A stretch of DNA of 64,000 nt from Gordius sp. MW1 (taxonomy: Eukaryota; Nematomorpha; Gordioida; Gordea; Gordiidae): the NCBI GenBank assembly GCA_964036665.1, contig OZ038527.1, positions 8,277,835-8,341,834 of the forward strand. The letters are read 5' to 3'. The translations under genes were made by a program, and so were the position numbers. The notes under the pieces are model-generated. The model worked only from the letters and a program-made list of their open reading frames with translations. It ran no database searches and was not told the DNA's origin. Shown here one piece after another: positions 55,640-64,000 of the stretch (positions are counted from its first letter, which is position 1; each line of letters starts with the position of its first letter).

Positions 55640-57400
55640 GGTTCAGTAACAAAACTCGATTGGAGAAACTAGGGTTGGATTGCCCATCTCTAACAGGACA
55701 TGATTCTCTCTGACTATTTTGGTCCAGTCAACCGTTTTCTTGTCCAACCATTCTCCAGTTTTGAGTCCTTTTCTCTTAACTGATTCAAGTGTCATGGTGC
55801 TGTCTCTCTAGCCCTCAAACGTTGTGCAAACGCGGCCCATGCTTGGCTGCTCTCAATCACCCTACTCACTTATTTGGAACCTAAAACATGCGCCCACACT
55901 GATTCTGCAACGCTAAACAGCCGCATTTATTCTGATTCCTTCCATTGTAGCCATATTAATTTTAATGCCTCTCATTTGTTGAATTTAATTTTGAAATATA
56001 TCTTGTACTGGACTCTCGAGTCGCTGGGTGGACTGTTGCCCTGTAAATTTATAGGAAAAAGCATAGAATGATGTTTGATTCGTTGCGCACTACAGCTTCC
56101 TTTGCTGGTGGAACGTACTTTTCGCCAATCTATGCTGCATATCTCTGCTTGATCGCTCTACACTTGCAGAATCTCTGACTTTTAAACAGGGTATTGTTAT
56201 CCGAGACTAGGAATGGGCGATTTAGAACTTGGCTAAAGCTTCAGCAAGCTATGTGATTACAGCTTATGATGAGGTATCTTACAGCTCAAATACCTCTGCC
56301 CATTTTGCCCCGTTGCTCACCATATCTAAAGACGACCTGCCCCACACTAAATAAATCCATGTGCACATAGGTTAAACTTTATTCACACTTGACCAAGAGC
56401 ACCCATTTAGCTGTTAGTGGAATTGCCACACCTGCAGCCTTTTGAGGTATGTAATAATCTGGACAAGTGTCAGCCTCGTAAATATTGGCTTTCTACCTGT
56501 TTCATTCGCCTTACGTCGATGTGGCCCATGTGTAACCTTTGTAGATTCTCAATTTGGCTGGAACTATCTTTGGACATCCCTTGTTGTATAGAAAATTATT
56601 TGACTCATGTAGCTTTAACATGTGTTTCTCATAGTGAAACTTATACAACCGACGACTCCTCCTGTTCTTTGCGTATCCTTTACATTTTTTTAGAGTGCTG
56701 TAAGGTCGCACCGTTACGTATGTGCTGTTGTATCACGTTAAGCGAAACAAGTTTGTGTATTTTATAATACCTCCTTGGTAACTTAGAAGGCATCTTCGCT
56801 TGACCGACGGTCTAATTCAATCTCTTGTTGTAAGCCAAATTCGCTAGGAAATGTGACACGAATAAAACCAATCTCAATAAGGGAGGCCACCAATGCTAGT
56901 TTCTCATTTTGCTTTGATCAATTTATATATAAGGGCTGTGGTCAATGATGATATTAAACTCTCTTCTTTGATTGAATTCTTTTGTCCGTAGCCTACCGCC
57001 AAAGCCTCGCATTCGATTACAGAATATGGGCTTTCAACCTCGTTCAGGGCTTATGACGTGTACGTTACTACATTCTACACTCCATCCTGAGCTGGCTATT
57101 TTAGGATCGCCCTGCTCCTTTTCCTGAAGCATCCTGCTAATCCTGTCTTCCAATCTTAATTGAAGTAGGGCAGCCTCTGGCAGTCAGAGCGCGGTCTTGA
57201 TGTGTCTGAAAGTTGATTTTTGTTCTTCACTCCCTTTGAAAACTGTGTTCGCAATCGTTAACTTCTTAATAGGCTGAATCAACAAAGCCTACTTTTTGAC
57301 ATATCTTAAGACCCAATTTAAGACATATAATACATTGTCGTTTTGGTTTTACCATGAGATTTTGCATCTCATTGACTTACTCTAGGTCTAATAGAGAAAT
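55640..57400 (-). pseudogene. Strongly decayed Ty3/gypsy pol remnant
   Basis: On the - strand, fragments in changing frames follow gypsy order. From about 57340 there is an RT-thumb-like stretch with EEQKSTFRHIKTAL. At 57110-56930 an RNase H-like stretch reads YSVIECEALAVGYG and then IIIDHSPY. At 56700-56290 integrase-like pieces include LHMGHIDVRRMKQVES and AKWAEVFEL. No open frame of length remains and no LTRs were found. Unrelated in sequence detail to the CsRn1-like element. Confidence 0.65.
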
Positions 57401-58564
57401 TGCAGCGTAACAAATACCCTCCTTTAAAACCCATGAATGAGGAGGCATTAGATAAACAAGTTTGCCTATTACCCCTTAACTTAATGGCGCAATTCAAACT
57501 AAATTTAAGCTAAAGTTTTGGATTTTTTTACACCAGGTCTTATTAATTAGCTTCGGAGCTTGTTCCCCACCTGGGAATTGTCAATATTTGTTCTAGTTAA
57601 TTAAGTTGGAATTTTTGCCTAGACAAATTCTTATGCTTTAATTAATGCCATTACAAGTCCTTCGAGTAGTTAGGATAAAGTTTTTTACAATGAAAAAATT
57701 GTCAAAATTCGACCTCAATGTCCTCGAGCAATTTTATTTGGTGCTTACTTAAAAATTAATTAAACTTTGCCTATACCCTCTAATAACAATGGTAAATTTG
57801 GACTAATCGGTAAAATTCGCCTCATCGGTTTGTAAGCAAACGGAGTAATTGTACTGACAAAAACGTTTCCGACCCGCAGTGAATAACCATCTTCGAGTCA
57901 TGTGCAACTTTAAGCCTTGTGAAGAAGCCGCTTAGACTCCAACTTTAATCAGCCCCTTTCAATACTTTGAAGTTAACCTTTTTAAATTATATTTTGTTAA
58001 TCAAGTTACAGTGTAAAATTTGTAAAAAATGGATAATTTTTAGATAGGCCTTCGTCACATTGCAACTCGTAAATTTTTACGAAATTTGGCAAGTTTAATC
58101 TGTTTTCCTAGTAAAGTCCGAAAAAATAATTAAAACACTTCTATCATAATAATAACTCCATTATTGTTTCACTTTAACTTAATTAATTTAGTGCAATTTT
58201 TCAAAACTAAATGCCTAGTTCCTTGTAGCTTTCAATTCATCCAGGGTACTTGGGGAGGGTCGGTATATTTATATAAAAATCTCGGCTATGGATTCGAATC
58301 TTTCAATAATCAAAATTTTCCTAGACTACAAAAACTTAAGCTAATGCTTTAACCTATTTATACTCCCGTCTTGGCACATTTTTAGTTTCGCTTTAAATAA
58401 ACTATATTAAATGTCTTTATCTATAATCGTGAATCCTTGTTTAGTTATAAAAATAAATATTTTTTAGATATTAATCTCAATGGATATGTTTAATTTAATA
58501 AAATTCCGTTTAATAAGATATGAAATTAAGGAAAGAGTTGTCACCCTGTTTTTAAAATATATTT
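57401..58564. other. AT-rich intergenic DNA, nothing supported
   Basis: Some of it may be further eroded retrotransposon continuing from the adjacent remnant, but I could not match any domain. Confidence 0.45.
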
Positions 58565-58572
58565 AGCTGTAT

Positions 58573-58735
58573 CATGGGCGTAACCAGGTTTTGGACTGGG
58601 GGGGTCAAAACGTTTAAAAGTTCAATTAGGGAGGGGCAAAACATAAATTTTTTTAAATTTGTAAGGGTTTTTACATTGAAAATTTTTTTTCGTCATTTAG
58701 GAGGGCCTCCCTGCCCCCCTCTGGCTACGCCCATG
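58573..58735. mobile_element. GGGCGTAGCC-family MITE, copy 10
   Basis: Ends CATGGGCGTAACCAGG and CTGGCTACGCCCATG are flanked by AGCTGTAT (58565-58572) and AGCTATAT (58736-58743), 7 of 8 matching. Confidence 0.85.
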
Positions 58736-58854
58736 AGCTATATTTGTAATAAGTCTTGATCCATAATTGTTACTTAGTGTCATATAAATATTTTACCCAT
58801 TTTAATTGGAGAATTATAGGTTTCACCCAAGTTTAAATAACTTTTCGCACAGTA

Positions 58855-60466
58855 GGGGAGACCGGGGCTATCTTTTACCCGGGGCTATAGCGTCTTCTCG
58901 ATTATTTTTGTCATTTATGTTTATTAAGACCTCAAATTATAATCATAAATGTATTTTATTAAGGCACATGTTAGGCACAAAAAATATTTGGATTAACCTT
59001 TCTTACAAAAAAATTATGTAGAAAAAAAGGTTTTTCGGGGCTAAAACGTCCTTTTTTATTTTTTTGTATTTTGTAAATTATTTAAAAACTACTTATTCTG
59101 CCAACCTGAAATATATACCAAGGTAATAAGAAGTAACTCTTTTATTATATTTATATTCAAATATATTTTTTTGACGAGTTGAATCATCTTAAGCACAACT
59201 TAAAGTTCAATGATCATGCCGGGGCTATCGCAGCCGGGGCTATCGTTTCCTTTTCACTCATTCACTTTTTTAATTATGGTGCGTAATTTTTAATCCAGAA
59301 TCACTTTATCCCCATCCCATTTTAACTAGAAAAACTTCAACTAGACAGCAAGTGTCAACAATACTCACATCATCACCTCATAAAAAAAGGTAAGAGAAAA
59401 GGTGGCCAAATGCCAAGGTAAGATTACTAAAAAATTGATCAGATCACAAAATAATTGCCTGATATGTGGCAAAGATTATACAAATCATCATAATAATGAA
59501 GACTGGTTCAGCTGTAGGAAATGCTCCCTCTGGGCTCATGGATCCTGCTGCAATTATGATATTTTCTATATTTGCATTAAATGTAAATCCTAACCATCTT
59601 TAATAATTACATGACATTTTTATACCAATAAAAGATTTAAATCAATGATTCTAGCACAAAAATTTGATAAAGTATTTGATATGTAAAATTTTATAAGCTT
59701 TAATAGATTATGAACTTCTAATATTTTGACATTTTTAAGCACATAATATAAATTTGCATTATTTGTAAACCTTAACCTTGTTTAACAATTATTCATTTTA
59801 AATGATATTTGTGTAATAAGGCATATAAATCAATGATTCTAGCACAGAAATCTTAGAAAAGGCACTTTATATGTTAAATCTCTATGAAAAGTTTTATATT
59901 AAAATATAAAAAACTTTTTAATACTTTCACATAAAGCATATGCAATTATAAGTCATTAATTTTAACATAAAAACACATTAATCCTCTTATAAAATTATTA
60001 TATCAAACTTTTTAAGTTTTAAAGTTTTTATAAACTTAAGGTTTTGCAATTTAAACCATTCACTTAGTTTCATTAGGTAATAATTTAACAACAATCTCTG
60101 ATAAATCACTCTTAAAGAATATTATCAACATTTATAAGTTACAAAAGATTATAAACATTAAAAAATTTGGTTATTTAGGCCTAGGTAATCAATTAGTTTT
60201 TAGTTTTGGAGCTTTATATTAGAGAGGCCGCGATAGCCCCTTCGAAAGGACGCGATAACCCCGGGTAGTTTTCGAAATTTATACGAGTTGTCTTTTTTTT
60301 AAACCCGTATTACGAAAAATCTATCAACTGTATTGCCATATTTTTTTTTCCTTTGAAAAACACTCTAGACACGAATATTTTTCTAAAAAAAGTATATGAA
60401 AATCGGTTAACAATTTTTGTCCAGACCTTTTTGAAAATTTTTGGTCGCGATAGCCCTTGTCTCCCC
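58855..60466 (+). mobile_element. TA-flanked DNA transposon remnant, pogo/Tigger-like, 1.6 kb
   Basis: Left end GGGGAGACCGGGGCTATC and inverted right end GGGGAGACAAGGGCTATC are flanked by TA on both sides (58853-58854, 60467-60468). Several internal CCGGGGCTATCG motifs cluster near both ends (58874-58890, 59218-59240, 60230-60265). The only coding remnant is a cysteine-histidine finger at 59402-59593; the transposase catalytic domain is absent. Confidence 0.8.
59402..59593 (+). pseudogene. PHD-like zinc-finger remnant of a transposase C-terminus
   Basis: 63 residues with CLICGKDYTNHHNNEDWF, CRKCSLWAHGSCC and YICIKCK, i.e. Cys-x2-Cys ... W-x2-Cys-x2-Cys-x2-W-x-H-x2-Cys ... Cys-x2-Cys. Such PHD-like fingers end pogo/Tigger and related DDE transposases. 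An ATG-started frame exists but a splice acceptor just upstream is equally possible. Its position inside a TA-flanked element supports transposase origin. Confidence 0.6.
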
Positions 60467-60809
60467 TATATTATTTCTTAATTAGCAAATTAAAAGTTAT
60501 GCATAAAGGACCCTTCTTTACCTAATGACTAAGTTTTTCACAAATTAACGACAAATGAATTTGAAAAATAATAGGGATGTCTATTAATTCTGTATGTTAT
60601 ATTAAAACATCGTTCATACTAGAAAACCGTTTTACTGTCTTCATTTATAAAACACTCTATAATGAAAAGATATATGGTAAAATTGATTGTAAATAATATT
60701 AATATTTATTTTTAAGAAAGATGAATCCTGAATATAAACTTACATATTTGTTAAAAAAAGCTTTAAATAAAAGATATAAACATGTATTCATAAATAATAT
60801 CATGAACCA

Positions 60810-60965
60810 ACCAAATAGGGGGGGGGGGGACAAAAAGTTTAATGGTAATCTCGGTAGGGGGAACTTTTTAAATTATAATAAATTTTTTGTTAAATACCTA
60901 ATATACTTTTCAATTTAGGGGTGAGACTTCTGCCCCCTCTTACTTCACCCTCGCTACTCCGATGA
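60810..60965. mobile_element. Diverged GGGCGTAGCC-type relative
   Basis: The G tract with ACAAAAAGTTTAATGG, an AT core, TGCCCCCTCT and a terminal TCGCTACTCCGATG resemble the family but both ends are eroded. Confidence 0.4.
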
Positions 60966-63900
60966 TACCACTAATTAGATTTTTAAACGATGTAATGATG
61001 TGAGATTAAATGCATATTACGAAATATTTGGTCGTGTGATATGATATTTTCTTTGAAACATTACTCTTCTCAGTGATATTTCCAAATATTTATCTAACAA
61101 CCAGCTACGGTTGAAGGAGCTGCTTGATTGATTAAATCGATATTAATTTAGCCACTTGCAGATTTAAAAGGAGATTTACTGTGTTTTCAACTATAACGCT
61201 AGATTTTTTCTTTATGTTTTCAAACCAATGAAAAATATAAGTGAAATTCCCATTTAAGAATTTTTTACAAGTATATAAACCTTAAAAGTTTAAATTATTT
61301 TTCTCTGAACCGTTTTAGTTTTATGAAAAAAATAAAATAAAGACAAATTAAGAACTCTGTGCTATGAATGTTGGGAAAAAACCCTTCCATATTAATTGCA
61401 ATTTATTTCGGTAAAAGTTCGCACAAAAAACTGAAAAGGTTTGAACTACTCATTTGTTTTAATATAAAAAAACAAATTACACGAATAATCATTGTGAAAA
61501 AATTAAATGTATTAATTTTTTTTGCTAAAATAAAACTACGGCCTTAAAGAGATAATCCTTATTATTGGATAAAACCATAGCGAAAAATGTGAAGTTTTTT
61601 TTATCTAATCATCTCGGGGGATTTGTGTAAGGATGTGCCTGCCCTTCTAGCCAATATATTGATTATGAATTAATTTCCCGAGATCACAAATTGGTGCAAC
61701 ATATTTTCATTGCTGGTTCCAGGCTCAAGGCCATGTTCGACACCATTAGTCCATGCCGATTGGAATCTCTTAATTATGGTTGTAACATGTTATCAATTAC
61801 GACTTGTTTTCAAATACATAAAATTGAATGCTTGTGTGGCTACTCATACCCATTTTATAGAATTCCATCAAGTCAATTTACCAGTCCCTAGGCGCTAGGT
61901 TTTGTCATAAACATTATTAATTTTCTAAACACAACAATTTAGTTCTCAACAATCTTGTCTATATCGTTTATTCTTCATCCTGGCCAATATGGAAGCTGAT
62001 TATAATAATTAAGGGCTAAAATAACCCGGAATTCAAGGACAGAGGCAAAACTTGACATACATTGTGGAAAATTTGGCAACTTTTGAAATCAAAATTACTC
62101 TCTTCCCGATTAAACACGCAATTATGATTTCTTAGGCTTGTATCGTCGATAAATTGATTTTTGGAGCTGTTCTCTCAAGTGGAATTTATTAATTTTGACC
62201 TTATTGTATATAATAACGCCTAAAATATATTGGTTATTGGCTTTATACAAAATTGTGGACCTTCAATTTGTATAGATTATCATCGGTAACCTTAATAAGC
62301 GCTTGCTAGCTATTTTATTATTTTGATTGTTCGGATTTGGAAATAAAATCAAAGGAGGTTATAAAAATTGTTTAAAAACTTTTGAACTAGAAAAAAAATG
62401 TCAATAAAAATATCATAGTAAACATTCTTGCTGTTTTTAATTTTTGATTTATTAATGCCTCCCGATTTTTGAAAAGAAAACGAATAAATTTTAGCTATAA
62501 ATTATCGCTGCATATGTATCATATCATATGCACAAACACAAGTCCTACGATTAATTTATTTGATATATTAACCCATAGGGGCAAATTATATGAGAGTAGC
62601 TCAATGGACAACACACCTTACCCCTTCGCTGTAGTTTAATTAAAAAGCTGCTCATCGTTTCAAATTTACCATTATTAAATGAATAGAGTGAGAATGATAT
62701 CAAATTCCAACCGTATTAACCCATAAATTAATATTAAATAGCGATGAAAAAGATCAAAAAGGGCAACGCGATTGTAACAAGAGATAGTTTCACATGAGCG
62801 TCGCAAATTTATTCATATTGCTAACCATTTAAAGGGAAGATTAAGTTTGATAAGGGGTAAATTGATGACACTAATAAATGGTGGTAAGGCTCCGCTAAAT
62901 TAAGCTGTCCACTTGTATTACAGAGAAAAAGTGTAAAAATCTAAATGACCGGGGAGCTCAAGTTTCATATTGGTAGTTACGGAACAATGGCGTCTTTTTT
63001 GAGAGTATGCAAGGGGTCTTGGCATAATTTATGCAATTCCCAAGCTAAACATCTATATACAAGACGGTTAATATATAAATTCATGATTTTGGCTCCTTTT
63101 GGCAATATATTCGGACAAATTTATTATGCATATCATTTTGTTACACCCAGAATTTTATTATAGGTCCTAATGTCATTTAAAAGTTTTTATTGAATTCAGC
63201 CTATGCCTATACTTAAAGCAACGGGAATATCTTAGTACTTAAGGACACTATTTTAATAACGACAATTTATATTTCCAATCTATAAAACAATTGATTAATA
63301 AAACTATAACAAATACAAGGTCAGACGTGTGTAAAGAATATTAATAAATATGTAACGTATAAATGATGTTTTGATGCCTTGTAATATTAAAAGGTGAGCC
63401 ATCTATCTAATATTTTAGTCACAGCAATAGGAAAAGAGTATAAATCCCCCTGGGAAATTAATGAAACAAAATATACATAGCGAATAAGCTGCTCACACAT
63501 TAAGCGAGAGTTATTTTTATAATAACGTTTATATATTACAAATAAATTGTGTATTTTACAATCTATAATTGTATGTCAATTACAAATTGACTATGACTAC
63601 ATTTAAATGGACCAATAAAACGAACTAAATTTGTAAATAAACTACTATATTATAAATGGTAAATTTGATACGTGTGCCGTCTTAGTTTTTATTCAATTCA
63701 AATTATTAACTTTTAGAAACATTACTCTAGCAATTAAAGGAGGACAGAATACTTTTGTTTCGATTCATTAAAAGTATTTGGCTGTTGACGATTAAAATCA
63801 TTCTTACTAATTTTATATCAGTTTTATACTCATTATAAAAGGTTGAATAAACAAATTGCTCCTGTGATTATGTTGCAATATAAACTCATTTAAGCAAATG

Positions 63901-64000
63901 GCTTAAATGCGACAACGCACTGTCCGGTGCCATGATGTTTTAATCAATCAAGTATCCCCTACTTCCCAGTTAAATAGACAAATTGCTAATCAGCATCAAT
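60966..64000. other. AT-rich intergenic DNA, nothing supported
   Basis: Two overlapping short frames at 61691-61898 show no domain. No exon, RNA gene or repeat termini recognised up to the window end. Confidence 0.55.

Noticed and set aside
61691-61898. Two short overlapping frames resembling a membrane protein piece
   Set aside because: No motif could be matched and no splice partners were seen.

Overview
The window is nuclear DNA from an invertebrate animal. The evidence is AT-rich sequence with no operon structure, spliced genes for animal protein families, and an interior packed with animal-type transposons. Several introns are only 35-41 nt, close to the minimum known for animals. I cannot name the species, and short introns alone do not fix the phylum.

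Host genes, left to right. (1) A synaptotagmin-like membrane protein with two C2 domains, four exons, + strand, 3652-6838. (2) A cluster of three NRF-6/NDG-4-type acyltransferase-3 membrane proteins: gene A (9960-12736, -), gene B (17926-21196, -) and gene C (24912-29551, +), plus a broken inverted fragment of a gene-B relative at about 17330-17525. (3) Ribonuclease kappa (RNASEK), two exons, - strand, 34085-34404. (4) A Phafin/PLEKHF PH-FYVE protein, seven exons, - strand, 39753-42810. All four spliced models of genes (1), (2) and (4) keep reading frame across every junction, and RNASEK does as well. The genes do not form one pathway: membrane C2 signalling, lipid-type acyl transfer, an endosomal/lysosomal membrane protein and a PI3P effector simply lie near each other.

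The rest is largely mobile DNA. It holds a young Ty3/gypsy element of CsRn1 type (43171-47772) with LTRs that look identical, a likely -1 frameshift site and an in-frame stop in pol. It also holds two decayed RTE-type LINEs (49260-51440, - ; 52330-54600, +), a decayed Ty3/gypsy pol (about 55640-57400, -), a pogo/Tigger-like TA-flanked element carrying only a zinc finger (58855-60466), and several hAT-like elements with 8-bp target duplications, some rich in CCCGA motifs. A family of about 170-bp elements ending in GGGCGTAGCC occurs at least ten times. A composite nest at 36363-38249 contains a 302-bp element with a 10-bp duplication and a 618-bp TTAA-flanked element. A 1.4-kb unit with perfect 20-bp inverted ends encloses a minisatellite (7358-8770).

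Most remaining AT-rich intervals show no gene I can support. I saw no intact tRNA, rRNA or CRISPR array. No undescribed functional system could be demonstrated. The most unusual observations are the acyltransferase with its catalytic histidine replaced, the nested transposons, and the GC-rich extension of Phafin.
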